From positions 1,550,001 to 1,614,000 of the forward strand of contig NZ_POSP01000003.1 in NCBI RefSeq assembly GCF_002885975.1: DNA of 64,000 nt, given 5' to 3'. This document shows, in pieces, positions 34,537-41,999 of this stretch. The notes under the pieces are model-generated. The model saw only the letters and a list, made by a program, of their open reading frames with translations, did no database searches and had not been told where the DNA came from. Positions within the stretch are counted from its first letter, which is position 1; each line of letters opens with the position of its first letter. A program made the position numbers and the translations under genes. This DNA is from Paucibacter aquatile (lineage in GTDB: Bacteria; Pseudomonadota; Gammaproteobacteria; Burkholderiales; Burkholderiaceae_C).

Positions 34537-35745
34537 TTAGGGCTTGACCGCGGGAGCCGAGGCGGCCACCACACGCACGCTGTCGCCATCGCTGAGGAAG
34601 CTGACCCCGCTCTGCACCACGGCCGCACCCGGCTCCAGGCCTCCGAGCAGCTCGACCCGATCGCCGTTGCGGCGACCGGTGCTGACCTTGATCTGCTGCA
34701 CCTTCTGGTCCTTGCCGACGCGGAAAACATAGCTGTTGCCATCGCGCAGCTGCACGGCGGACTGCGGCAGGCTCAGCGCCTGACCGCGACCGAGCTGGAT
34801 CTCGCCGCGTGCAAAGCTGCCGGCACGCAGCAGGGCCGCGCCGGGGCCGCTCAGGTCCACATAGACCAGGCCCATACGGGTTTGCGCATCGACCGTGGGC
34901 GCCACCACCCGCACCTTGCCCGGCACCTTGCTGCCATCAGCGGCCGCCAGCTGCACCGGCAGGCCGGGGCGCACCCGGGCCAGATCGGCGGCAGGCAGCT
35001 CGGCGCGCCATTCCAGGCGGCCCTGGCGGATCAGATGGAACAGCTCCTGGCCCGGCTGCACCACCCCACCCACCGTGGCAAGGCGGGCCGAGATGATGCC
35101 TTCATCGGGCGCGGTGATGCGGGTCTGGGCCAGGCGCAGCTCGTCGCTGGCCACCCTAGCCTGGGCGGAGTCGAGCCGGGCCTTGGCCGTCTGCTCGGCG
35201 GTCAGGTACTGGGCCAGCTGCTGGGCGCTCAGGGCGCCGCTGCCTCCGGCCTGCAGGGCGCGGGCGCGCTCGGCATCGCCCTGGGCGCTTTGCAGCAGGG
35301 CCTGGGCTTCGGCCGCGGCGGCGCGGCTCTGAGCCAGCTCGGCACGCACGGTGGCATCCGAGAGCTGGGCCAGCAGTTGGCCGCGCTTGACCCGGTCACC
35401 CACCTGCACCTTCACATCGGCCAGGCGCAGGCCGGCGATCTCAGCGCCGATGATGGCCTCCTGCCAGGCGGTGACACTGCCGTGGGCGCTCAGCGTTTGC
35501 TCCCATTCAGCGCTGCTGGCCTGGGTCAGCTGCACGGTCAGGGCCGGGCGCGATTTGGTCGAGGGCGACGCGCTGGCCGAGGCATCTGCAGCCAGGGCCG
35601 GCATGGATTGCAACAGGTTCAGGCTCAGCAGCAAGCCCAGCACGGGGGCAGCAGAAAAGGTCGAGATGGAGCGATTCATGGACTGAGGACTCGCGGGCAA
35701 AAATGAGGTGAGGTTGTTCTTGAGCTTCGGGCGCGCAGGCTTCAT
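34537..35745 (-). CDS. RND efflux periplasmic adaptor subunit
   Basis: Membrane-fusion protein linking permease and outer-membrane channel. The order is a lipoyl half-motif (IIGAEIAGLRLADVKVQVGD), an alpha-helical hairpin rich in Ala/Gln (about 130-210), the second lipoyl half (TRITAPDEGIISARLATVGG) and the beta-barrel. The ATG at 35745 overlaps the tolC-type stop (ATGA) and gives 402 residues. The ATG at 35679 (MNRSISTFS) would give a more normal signal peptide. Coupling argues for the first, the signal peptide for the second. Confidence 0.92.
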   Translation of the reverse strand: MKPARPKLKNNLTSFLPASPQSMNRSISTFSAAPVLGLLLSLNLLQSMPALAADASASASPSTKSRPALTVQLTQASSAEWEQTLSAHGSVTAWQEAIIGAEIAGLRLADVKVQVGDRVKRGQLLAQLSDATVRAELAQSRAAAAEAQALLQSAQGDAERARALQAGGSGALSAQQLAQYLTAEQTAKARLDSAQARVASDELRLAQTRITAPDEGIISARLATVGGVVQPGQELFHLIRQGRLEWRAELPAADLARVRPGLPVQLAAADGSKVPGKVRVVAPTVDAQTRMGLVYVDLSGPGAALLRAGSFARGEIQLGRGQALSLPQSAVQLRDGNSYVFRVGKDQKVQQIKVSTGRRNGDRVELLGGLEPGAAVVQSGVSFLSDGDSVRVVAASAPAVKP

Positions 35746-37232
35746 GCAGCATCCCCGGAGCTCTTCTTCAGGGCCGGCGATGCGGCCTGGCCATCCCAAC
35801 CGGCGCCGCTCGCTCGGCACAGGGCCACCCAGGCGCTCAGGCCCTCACGTTGCAGCTGCACCAGAGCGGAATCGGCGCCCAGGCTCAGGCGCCGGGCGTC
35901 TTCCAGCTCGGCCGCGCTGGCCAGCCCGGCGCGCCAGCGTCGCTCGGTCGCCTGCAGGCTTTGGCGGTAGCCGGCGGCTGCACGTTCAGCCAAAGCTTCG
36001 CGAGCACGCGCAGCGTCCAGGCGCACCAGGCCTTCTTCGACTTCGCGCACGGCTTGCAGCACGCTTTGGCGGTGTCCGGCCAGGGCCTCGTCATAGCGCG
36101 CCAGCGCGCCTTGCGCCTGTGCCTTGCGCGCGCCGCCGTCGAACAGGGGCAGGCTCAGGCTGGGCCCGAAGGACCAGCCACGGCCTTCATCGCTGCCGCC
36201 AGCGATGCGCAAGTTCGCGAGCGAAATACTGCCGCTCAGCTGCAGCTGCGGATAACGCGCGGCTTCAGCAGCGCCCCGCTCGGCCCAGGCGGCCAGCACC
36301 TGCTGTTGGCTGGCCGCCAGATCGGGGCGACGGGCCAGGGCCTCGGCCGGCACCGAAGCCACGGCCAGGCCCAGGCCTGCGATGGCCGGCAGCTGCGCGG
36401 CACCGGGCTGCAGAGCCTGACGCAAGGCCCCCTCCTCCATCGCCGTCAACGCCACCAGGCCCTTGACGGCCAGCTCGCACTCGGCCTGCTGGGCCAGGGC
36501 CAGATTGGCCGCATTGGCCGCCGCGGCTTGCAAGAGCGCCTCATTGGCGGCCGATTCAAAACCGACTCGCAGGCGCTCGGCGGCAAACCGCGCCAGCTGT
36601 GCAGTGGCCGCGGCATCGGCCTGAGCGATCTGCGCCAGACGTTCGCAGCTGCGCAGGTTCAGGTAGGCCTGAGCCACTTCTGCGGCCAGGCTCAAGCGTG
36701 CGGCCTGTGCATCGAGCTCGCTGGCCTGGAGTCGTGCCTGCGCGGCCGAGGCCTGCTGGCGCACGCGAGCGAAGAGATCGATTTCCCAGCTGCTGTCCAG
36801 GCTCACGGAGGACAGGGTCTGGGTCGGGCTGCCGCTGGGCTGGGCAGGCCGGCTGCGCTGGGCCAGGCCGTTGGCGTTGAGCTGCGGCAGCTGGGCGCTG
36901 CCGGCCTGCTGCGACAGCGCCCGGGCCTGCTGCACGCGGGCCAGCACCTGCTGCAGGCTGGGGTTGGCGCTCTCGGCCTGGGCTTGCAGCTGCAAGAGCA
37001 CGCTGTCGTTCAGCCGCTGCCAAACCACGGCCCCGGCTTCGGCTGCCAGGGCCGGGCCCTGCGGCGCATGCCAGCGGCTGGCCTCAGGCATCAGCTGCTT
37101 GGGCAGCTCGGGCGGCGGAGCCAGGCTGCTGCAGGCACTCAGGACCGCCAGCGCGGTCATCGACAGGGCCAGGCGCAAGCCGGGCATGACGGAGATCTCT
37201 TGTGCTCTCATCCTCACCTTCACGATCGTCAT
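35742..37232 (-). CDS. TolC/NodT-type outer-membrane efflux lipoprotein
   Basis: Outer-membrane channel of the efflux system; 496 residues from the ATG at 37232, which overlaps the tetR stop (ATGA). An in-frame ATG at 37187 (MPGLRLALSM) would start directly at the signal peptide. The lipobox AVLSACSS marks a lipidated NodT-family protein. Two repeated helical halves are evident (for example SLDSSWEIDLFARVRQQ and GSISLANLRIAGG), as in other TolC relatives. It lies between the regulator and the adaptor. Confidence 0.93.
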   Translation of the reverse strand: MTIVKVRMRAQEISVMPGLRLALSMTALAVLSACSSLAPPPELPKQLMPEASRWHAPQGPALAAEAGAVVWQRLNDSVLLQLQAQAESANPSLQQVLARVQQARALSQQAGSAQLPQLNANGLAQRSRPAQPSGSPTQTLSSVSLDSSWEIDLFARVRQQASAAQARLQASELDAQAARLSLAAEVAQAYLNLRSCERLAQIAQADAAATAQLARFAAERLRVGFESAANEALLQAAAANAANLALAQQAECELAVKGLVALTAMEEGALRQALQPGAAQLPAIAGLGLAVASVPAEALARRPDLAASQQQVLAAWAERGAAEAARYPQLQLSGSISLANLRIAGGSDEGRGWSFGPSLSLPLFDGGARKAQAQGALARYDEALAGHRQSVLQAVREVEEGLVRLDAARAREALAERAAAGYRQSLQATERRWRAGLASAAELEDARRLSLGADSALVQLQREGLSAWVALCRASGAGWDGQAASPALKKSSGDAA

Positions 37233-37954
37233 GTTTTGCGTACTTTTCGAGATGTCTGCGGATTCAGGTTTGCGGCAGATGCCTTGGCAGCCGCTTGACG
37301 CAGCGCCCGTTCGTGTTCGATCAACGCTTCGCCGTACCCCACCAGGCGGCCCAGCACCCGCTCATAAGCGCCGGGGCTGCGCACCATGCCCGGTACCATG
37401 GCCTCCATATGGTCCGCCGACATCCAGTAGTCCTGGGCCAGGGCAACCAAGCCGAAGGCCAGTTGGTGCAGCTCGGTGTCGATTTCCTGCGCGCCACATC
37501 GCAGCGCCAGCATCTGCACCAACTCGGTGTGGCGCGGCGCGATGTACTCGGCACAGATCTCCTGATACACCGCGCTGGGCTCGATCATTTCGCGCCCGCA
37601 CAGACGGAGCAGGCTGGCCAAGGCCTCCTCATCCAGTTGCAAGGGTTGCAGAAATGCGCCGTAAAAGCTTTCCAGCCACTCGCGCAAGGGAACACTGGCA
37701 TCGGCCTCCGGGATACGGGCGATCACATCGGCCACGGGCCGCATCATCACCTCGCGATACAAACCCAGCTTGTCCCCGAAGTAATAGGCGATCAAGCCGA
37801 TGTTCGCCCCGGCCGCCTGGGCGATCTCCCGCGTGCTGGCCTTGTCGAAGCCTTTGATCGCGAAAATCCGGCTGACTTCGGTCAATAGCCTCTCCCGACG
37901 GCCGGGTCCTTCCTCGCTCTGATTCGCTTTGTTTGATTTGGACATGGCAGGCAT
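37229..37954 (-). CDS. TetR family repressor of the efflux operon
   Basis: A 241-residue TetR-type regulator (start at the ATG at 37954; the ATG at 37945 is equally possible). The helix-turn-helix is in FAIKGFDKASTREIAQAAG followed by ANIGLIAYYFGDKLGLYREV. The C-terminal ligand domain resembles the CerR/DUF1956 group (ESFYGAFLQPLQLDEEALAS). It is the first gene of the efflux operon, with its stop overlapping the TolC-type start. A perfect 22-bp palindrome lies 10-19 bp upstream and is the likely operator, so autorepression of the whole operon is inferred. Confidence 0.9.
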   Translation of the reverse strand: MPAMSKSNKANQSEEGPGRRERLLTEVSRIFAIKGFDKASTREIAQAAGANIGLIAYYFGDKLGLYREVMMRPVADVIARIPEADASVPLREWLESFYGAFLQPLQLDEEALASLLRLCGREMIEPSAVYQEICAEYIAPRHTELVQMLALRCGAQEIDTELHQLAFGLVALAQDYWMSADHMEAMVPGMVRSPGAYERVLGRLVGYGEALIEHERALRQAAAKASAANLNPQTSRKVRKT

Positions 37955-37963
37955 GATAGTCAA

Positions 37964-37985
37964 TTTAATCAATCGATTGATTAAA
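37964..37985. promoter_or_regulatory. Perfect 22-bp palindrome, probable TetR operator
   Basis: Each half reads TTTAATCAATC / GATTGATTAAA with no mismatch and no spacer. It is strikingly AT-rich against its surroundings and sits just upstream of the tetR-tolC-adaptor-RND operon, where a TetR-family dimer would block transcription. The extent and symmetry match known TetR-type operators; which protein binds it is inferred from position. Confidence 0.8.
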
Positions 37986-38110
37986 CAATTCTGAATAGCC
38001 CCTGTGCACGAATGGAGAGGCGGAAGACGCCCAAACAGGTCCTCGAATCAAGGTTGTGCTGCTGCATTCGGCACCTTGCGGACCTCGGCTGTCTGGATCT
38101 TTCTCGCTGC

Positions 38111-38340
38111 GGTGTCTCGGCCCGCCGCCAGGCTCATGGTTCGCGGGTCGGCTCTTTGAGCCGACTCCCCTCGGTGCTCACTGCGCGGCTCAGCGGCGCC
38201 AATCTCCCTCCGTTCGCTGCGCTCACTGTGGTCAAACAGTGGCGCCGAGTCAGAGCTTGAAGCGCGTGGGACCACGCGCCTGAGCCGCTCCGCTGCGCCC
38301 TCGGCCGCGCACAAATCGCCCGTCGGCGGGCCGAGCCACC
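38111..38340 (+). repeat. Structured element, left copy (possible ncRNA)
   Basis: Read on the plus strand (strand of any transcript unknown). P1: 38111-38127 with 38324-38340, 16 of 17 pairs. P2: hairpin GTCGGCTC-TTT-GAGCCGAC (38147-38165). P3: GCGGCTCAG (38185-38193) with CTGAGCCGC (38280-38288), 9 pairs. P5: CACTG (38224-38228) with CAGTG (38237-38241), loop of 8. P4: GCGCGTG-GGAC-CACGCGC (38262-38279). Unpaired blocks GGCTCATGGTTC and ACAAATCGCCCG are the same as in the right copy. Helix by helix, the paired bases differ from the right copy but still pair. Confidence 0.75.
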
Positions 38341-38393
38341 TCCGGAGATGGCGTGTTCCACCGTGGATGAGGCAGATCGATCGCGATGCAAGC

Positions 38394-38630
38394 GCCCTGC
38401 AGCCCGTGCCGCTGCCGGGCGATTTGTGAAGGGCCGAGCAGCACAGCGCCTCGGGGCGCGCGCGGTCACGCGCGCTTCAATTTCTGACTTGGCGCTTCTG
38501 TCTGAACGAAGCGAACGCAGGGAGCGGAGTGAGTTATGCGCCAGCCCCGAGGCGCGAGCAGCGCAGGGAAGTCGGCCCGCCAGGGCCGACCCCGGAACCA
38601 TGAGCCCGGCGGCGGCACGGGCTGCAGGGC
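38394..38630 (-). repeat. Structured element, right copy (possible ncRNA)
   Basis: Same element as 38111-38340, in opposite orientation. P1: 27-bp terminal repeat 38394-38420 / 38604-38630 with one mismatch, and no sequence likeness to the left copy's P1. P2: GTCGGCCC-TGGC-GGGCCGAC (38571-38590). P3: GCGCCTCGGGGC (minus strand 38555-38544) with its complement (38457-38446), 12 pairs. P5: CGCTTC with GAAGCG (38513-38508 / 38498-38493), loop of 9. P4: GCGCGCG-TGAC-CGCGCGC (38475-38458). The conserved unpaired blocks lie just inside P1, as in the left copy. No target-site duplication is visible. Confidence 0.75.
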
Positions 38631-38693
38631 CTCACGAGCAAAACCAAAGGCGGCTTCGTGCCGAATTCAGCCACTGCACAGACATGCAGTAGC

Positions 38694-38720
38694 AAAGAAA
38701 AAGCGCTCCGGAGAGCGCTT
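38694..38720 (-). terminator. Rho-independent terminator after tatC
   Basis: On the minus strand AAGCGCTC-TCCG-GAGCGCTT is followed by TTTCTTT, 20 bp past the tatC stop. It ends the tatABC transcript before the structured repeats. Confidence 0.85.
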
Positions 38721-38740
38721 TCTTGGCAAATCCAATCCGA

Positions 38741-39526
38741 TCAAGATGTCCCTTCCGAACTGTCCGGCGCCTTGGAGTAACGGATGAAGTAGCTGGCGGC
38801 GAACAGGCCCAGCTCGTACAGGATGCACATGGGAATGGCCAAGGCCAGCTGCGAGACCACATCGGGCGGGGTGATCACGGCGGCGATCACGAAGGCCAGG
38901 ACGATGAAGTACTGGCGGAAATCGCGCAGCTTCTCCACCGAGACCAAGCCCATGCGAGCCAGCACCACCACCACCACGGGCACCTCGAAGGCGGCGCCGA
39001 AGGCAATGAACATGGACATCACGAAACTCAGGTACGCCTCGATGTCAGGCGACGCGGTGATGCTCTTGGGCGCAAAGCTCTGGATGAACTTGAACACCTG
39101 GCCGAACACGAAGAAATAGCAGAACGCCACGCCCACCATGAACAGCAAGGTGCTGGAGAACACCAGAGGCAGGACCAAACGTTTCTCATGCGAATACAGG
39201 CCCGGCGCCACAAAGGCCCAGACCTGGTACAGCACGATCGGCAAAGCCACCAGGAAGGCAGCCAGCAAGGTGATCTTCAAGGGCACCAGGAAGGGCGAGA
39301 TGACGTTGGTGGCGATCAGGGTCGTGCCTTTGGGCAGCTGCGCCACCAAGGGTGCGGCCAGCAAGTCATACAGGGCAGCCGGGCCGGGATAGAAGGCCAG
39401 AAGACCGAACACCACCAGCACCGCCAAGCTGGCCTTGACCAGACGGTCGCGCAGCTCGATCAGGTGAGAGACAAAAGGCTGCTCGGTGCCCGCGAGTTCA
39501 TCCTCGGGCTTGTGGGAATCGGTCAT
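38741..39526 (-). CDS. tatC: Twin-arginine translocase subunit TatC
   Basis: Six-helix inner-membrane receptor that recognises twin-arginine signal peptides. The 261 residues from the ATG at 39526 carry the conserved N-terminal FVSHLIELRDRLVKA and the loop QVWAFVAPGLYSHEKR. The glutamate in FGAAFEVPVVVVVL and the C-terminal helices are also present. Its start overlaps the tatB stop by four bases. Substrates in this window would include the molybdenum hydroxylase at 48857. Confidence 0.97.
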   Translation of the reverse strand: MTDSHKPEDELAGTEQPFVSHLIELRDRLVKASLAVLVVFGLLAFYPGPAALYDLLAAPLVAQLPKGTTLIATNVISPFLVPLKITLLAAFLVALPIVLYQVWAFVAPGLYSHEKRLVLPLVFSSTLLFMVGVAFCYFFVFGQVFKFIQSFAPKSITASPDIEAYLSFVMSMFIAFGAAFEVPVVVVVLARMGLVSVEKLRDFRQYFIVLAFVIAAVITPPDVVSQLALAIPMCILYELGLFAASYFIRYSKAPDSSEGTS

Positions 39527-40002
39527 GGAAATCGGCGGGCAGGACTGGGGCGGAAACGCGCCACACGGGCGGCACCGGACTGAGCATGGCGGCGCACGCC
39601 TTGGCGTTGCTTGTACCACTGCGGGGTCGCGCCGCGCTTGACCCGCCAGTTCTTCTTCGGATGTCGGTAGCTGGGCAGGCCGGACTCAGCGTCTGTGGAT
39701 CCGATGCTGCGGCCACTGACATCGGCCCAGGTCTGGTCAAAGGCCTGGGTGGCGGAGTTGATCTCCTGCTGCACCGTGTCCTGCACCTCCCGCGCTGCCG
39801 TCTCCATTTCGGTGCGCATCTTCTTGAGTTCTTCCAGCTCCATGGAGCGGTTGACCTCCGCCTTGACGTCGGACACATAGCGCTGCGCCTTGCCGATCAA
39901 ATGGCCGATGGTTCGCGCCACGCGCGGCAGGCGCTCGGGGCCGATGACGATCAGAGCCACACCACCGATCAGGGCGAGCTTGTCAAATCCAAAGTCAATC
40001 AT
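39523..40002 (-). CDS. tatB: Sec-independent protein translocase protein TatB
   Basis: 159 residues: one N-terminal membrane helix starting MIDFGFDKLALIGGVALIVIG, the hinge PERLPR, then a long amphipathic charged helix (to about residue 100). A basic, low-complexity C-terminal tail (PKKNWRVKRGATPQW onward) follows. TatB forms the signal-peptide receptor with TatC. The order tatA-tatB-tatC is standard, with 79 bp between tatA and tatB. Confidence 0.95.
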   Translation of the reverse strand: MIDFGFDKLALIGGVALIVIGPERLPRVARTIGHLIGKAQRYVSDVKAEVNRSMELEELKKMRTEMETAAREVQDTVQQEINSATQAFDQTWADVSGRSIGSTDAESGLPSYRHPKKNWRVKRGATPQWYKQRQGVRRHAQSGAARVARFRPSPARRFP

Positions 40003-40081
40003 GCGAGTCGCAGGCGCTCAAAAGGCCTGCGTGAAATGGAGAGCAAGACGAAAAACAAACCAGAGCGTGGCGCGTCAAGGC

Positions 40082-40324
40082 TCAAGACTTGGTCTTGGCT
40101 TCGACGTCGACCGTGTTGGCGTCGTTCGCCTTGGCGGCGTTGGCGACTTGCTGCGCAGGCGCGGCGGCGGTGGCATCGCTGCCGGCGCCATCCTTCATGC
40201 CGTCCTTGAAGCCCTTGACGGCCGAACCCAGATCGGAACCCACGTTCTTCAGCTTCTTGGTGCCGAAGACCACAATCACGATCAGCAGCACGATGAGCCA
40301 GTGCCAGATGCTGAAAGAACCCAT
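40082..40324 (-). CDS. tatA: Sec-independent protein translocase protein TatA
   Basis: 80-residue pore-forming subunit: short N-terminus, membrane helix (SIWHWLIVLLIVIVVFG), the FGTKKLKN hinge and an amphipathic helix VGSDLGSAVKGFKDGMKD, then an Ala-rich acidic tail. It heads the tat genes. An AGGAG-like ribosome site precedes the ATG at 40324. Confidence 0.96.
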   Translation of the reverse strand: MGSFSIWHWLIVLLIVIVVFGTKKLKNVGSDLGSAVKGFKDGMKDGAGSDATAAAPAQQVANAAKANDANTVDVEAKTKS

Positions 40325-40400
40325 TATTTTTCTCCTGAGATGGAAGCTGTCATTCTAGTTGGCGCACATGACAGTTCTGCGAGCGCGGCTTTGGCCGGGC

Positions 40401-40748
40401 TCAGCCCTTGGCCCAGGGGCGCGGGCCGCCCATGACATGCATGTGCAAGTGGTAGACCTCTTGGCCGCCATCGGCGCCCGTGTTGATGACAGTTCGAAAA
40501 CCATTTGTGACACCCAGCTCGCGCATCAGTTTCGGCGCCAGCACTGTCATACGACCCAGCACCTCGGCATGCGCGTCGGTCGCCTCTGCCAGAGAGGACA
40601 GGTGCTGCTTGGGGATCAAAAGGATGTGCACCGGGGCCCAGGGATGGATGTCATGAAAGGCCAGGATGTGCTCATCTTCATAGACCTTGCGGCTGGGAAT
40701 CTGGCCGGCGACGATCTTGCAGAACAGGCAGTTGGGATCGTGTGACAT
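40401..40748 (-). CDS. HIT family nucleotide hydrolase (HinT-like)
   Basis: A 115-residue histidine-triad protein from the ATG at 40748 (MSHDPNCLFCKIV). The triad is in VYHLHMHVMGGPRPW, near the C-terminus, and the N-terminal CLFCKIVAGQIPSRKVYED is typical. HinT enzymes cleave purine nucleoside phosphoramidates such as aminoacyl-AMP. An in-frame ATG four codons earlier is possible. The his-HIT-tat neighbourhood is common in betaproteobacteria. Confidence 0.94.
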   Translation of the reverse strand: MSHDPNCLFCKIVAGQIPSRKVYEDEHILAFHDIHPWAPVHILLIPKQHLSSLAEATDAHAEVLGRMTVLAPKLMRELGVTNGFRTVINTGADGGQEVYHLHMHVMGGPRPWAKG

Positions 40749-40818
40749 GGTTGTAAGCAAACTCGAAAAACGAAAAACGGGCTGACAAAAACCTGGAACC
40801 CCGCGAGGCCTGGGCCCC

Positions 40819-41214
40819 TCAGACGATGCTGCGAGCCGCGTTCATGGCCAGCCAACCTCGGACGACACGGTACAGGAACCAGATCGACACCAGCGCCCAG
40901 GCGATCCAGCCCGGCACCACCAGCAACAACCACAAGGGCGAGGTCAGCAGATAGAAAAAGCCGGCCCAGGCCACCGAACGCAGGCGCCAGCTGAAATGGC
41001 TGGCTTGCCAGCTGCCGGCCGCGTCGTCGCGCTTGATCAGGTCGATGGCCACGGCCACCAGCAAGAGCAGCACACTGGCCTGTACCCCGGGCAAGACGGC
41101 CCCGACCGCCACCACGGTATGCAAGAGGTAGCTGATCAAGCCGACGGTGCGCAGGCTCTGCTCCCGTTGAGGATCGAGCAGCACCGTGGCATCGTTCTGT
41201 GTGTCCTCAGTCAT
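40819..41214 (-). CDS. DUF4870-like small membrane protein
   Basis: A 131-residue protein from the ATG at 41214 with an N-terminal soluble stretch of about 20 residues. Three or more hydrophobic helices follow (LRTVGLISYLLHTVVAVGAV, ASVLLLLVAVAIDLI, LLTSPLWLLLVVPGWIAWAL). The pattern is like DUF4870 proteins but the match is by eye. Its start overlaps the hisE stop by eight bases, so it is in the his run although its role is unknown. Confidence 0.75.
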   Translation of the reverse strand: MTEDTQNDATVLLDPQREQSLRTVGLISYLLHTVVAVGAVLPGVQASVLLLLVAVAIDLIKRDDAAGSWQASHFSWRLRSVAWAGFFYLLTSPLWLLLVVPGWIAWALVSIWFLYRVVRGWLAMNAARSIV

Positions 41215-41581
41215 TGGGTTCCTCCTCGGCCTTGGATTTCTGGCCCCGAGCCGCAAATTCCTGCAGGCCCGACAGACCTTCACGACGCGCCAACTCGTTC
41301 AGCACATCGGCCGGCTTCAGTCCAAAGGCCGAGAGCGCAATGATGGAGTGGAACCAAAGATCAGCGACCTCATAGACCACCTTCTGCGCATCGCCATCCT
41401 TGGCGGCCATGACGGTTTCGGTGGCCTCTTCGCCAACCTTTTTCAAGATGGCATCCAGGCCCTTGTCGAAAAGCTTGGCCACATAGCTGGTGGCCGGGTC
41501 GCCGCCGTTGGCGGGCTTGCGCGACTCGATCACGGCGGCCAGTTTGGCCAGGGTGTCATTGCCTTGCGAGGACGGGTTCAT
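41207..41581 (-). CDS. hisE: Phosphoribosyl-ATP diphosphatase
   Basis: Second step of histidine synthesis, removing pyrophosphate from phosphoribosyl-ATP. The 124 residues have the MazG-like pattern: TSYVAKLFDKGLDAILKKVGEE, TETVMAAKDG and VVYEVADLWFHSIIAL, with the acidic residues that bind magnesium. Its start overlaps the hisI stop by four bases. Confidence 0.96.
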   Translation of the reverse strand: MNPSSQGNDTLAKLAAVIESRKPANGGDPATSYVAKLFDKGLDAILKKVGEEATETVMAAKDGDAQKVVYEVADLWFHSIIALSAFGLKPADVLNELARREGLSGLQEFAARGQKSKAEEEPND

Positions 41582-41973
41582 TTGTAGATCCGCTCCGGGT
41601 CCTTGAGCACGGCGTCCGCCGCCACCCAGGCCCCCTTGTCAAAACGTTGGAAGAAACAGCTGTGGCGCCCGGTGTGGCAGGCGATGCCGGGGGTGTGCCC
41701 GTTCTGCGTGATTTTGAGCAGCAGCACATCGTTGTCACAGTCCAGGCGCATCTCATGCACGGTCTGGGTGTGGCCGGATTCCTCGCCCTTGTGCCAGAAC
41801 TTCTGGCGCGAACGGCTCCAGTACACCGCCTCGCCCTGGGCGGCCGTGCGGCGCAAGGCCTCGCGGTTCATCCAGGCGAACATCAGCACATCGCCGCTGT
41901 CGCGCTCTTGCGCGATCACGGGCAGCAGCCCGTCGGCATCCCATTTGATTTGATCCAGCCAGTCGTCAGTCAT
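41578..41973 (-). CDS. hisI: Phosphoribosyl-AMP cyclohydrolase
   Basis: Third step of histidine synthesis, opening the purine ring of phosphoribosyl-AMP. The 131 residues from the ATG at 41973 contain VLMFAWMNREALRRT, YWSRSRQKFWHKGEESGHTQ and the metal-binding DCDNDVLLLK with CHTGRHSCFF. Rare in bacteria as a separate, unfused gene outside this group; here hisI and hisE are separate and coupled by ATGA. Confidence 0.96.
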   Translation of the reverse strand: MTDDWLDQIKWDADGLLPVIAQERDSGDVLMFAWMNREALRRTAAQGEAVYWSRSRQKFWHKGEESGHTQTVHEMRLDCDNDVLLLKITQNGHTPGIACHTGRHSCFFQRFDKGAWVAADAVLKDPERIYK

Positions 41974-41999
41974 GCGCAGCAGTGTAGTGGTGGGCCGGC

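Larger units (their letters stand above)
37986..38691. other. Long gene-free region between tetR and tatC
   Basis: No credible gene was found; short open frames here lie across the repeats and have no ribosome site or protein pattern. The region holds two inverted copies of a structured element (38111-38340 and 38394-38630, 53 bp apart). Outside both, in the same relative orientation, is the 9-mer ATTCGGCAC (38066-38074 on the plus strand, 38666-38658 on the minus strand). The remaining flanks (37986-38065 and 38667-38691) show nothing I can name. Confidence 0.7.

Noticed and set aside
31375..35706. A very long open frame (1,443 codons) on the plus strand
   Set aside because: It is antisense to the RND permease and adaptor genes, is rich in His/Gln/Gly/Arg as expected from reversed GC-rich codons, and shows no domain.
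38394..38630. Insertion sequence or integron attC site
   Set aside because: No transposase or integrase frame, no target duplication and no attC core sites; the terminal repeats differ between the two copies.
38134..38692. Several short open frames in the structured-repeat region
   Set aside because: They run through the hairpins on both strands, have no ribosome sites, and their translations are Arg/Ala/Ser-rich noise.
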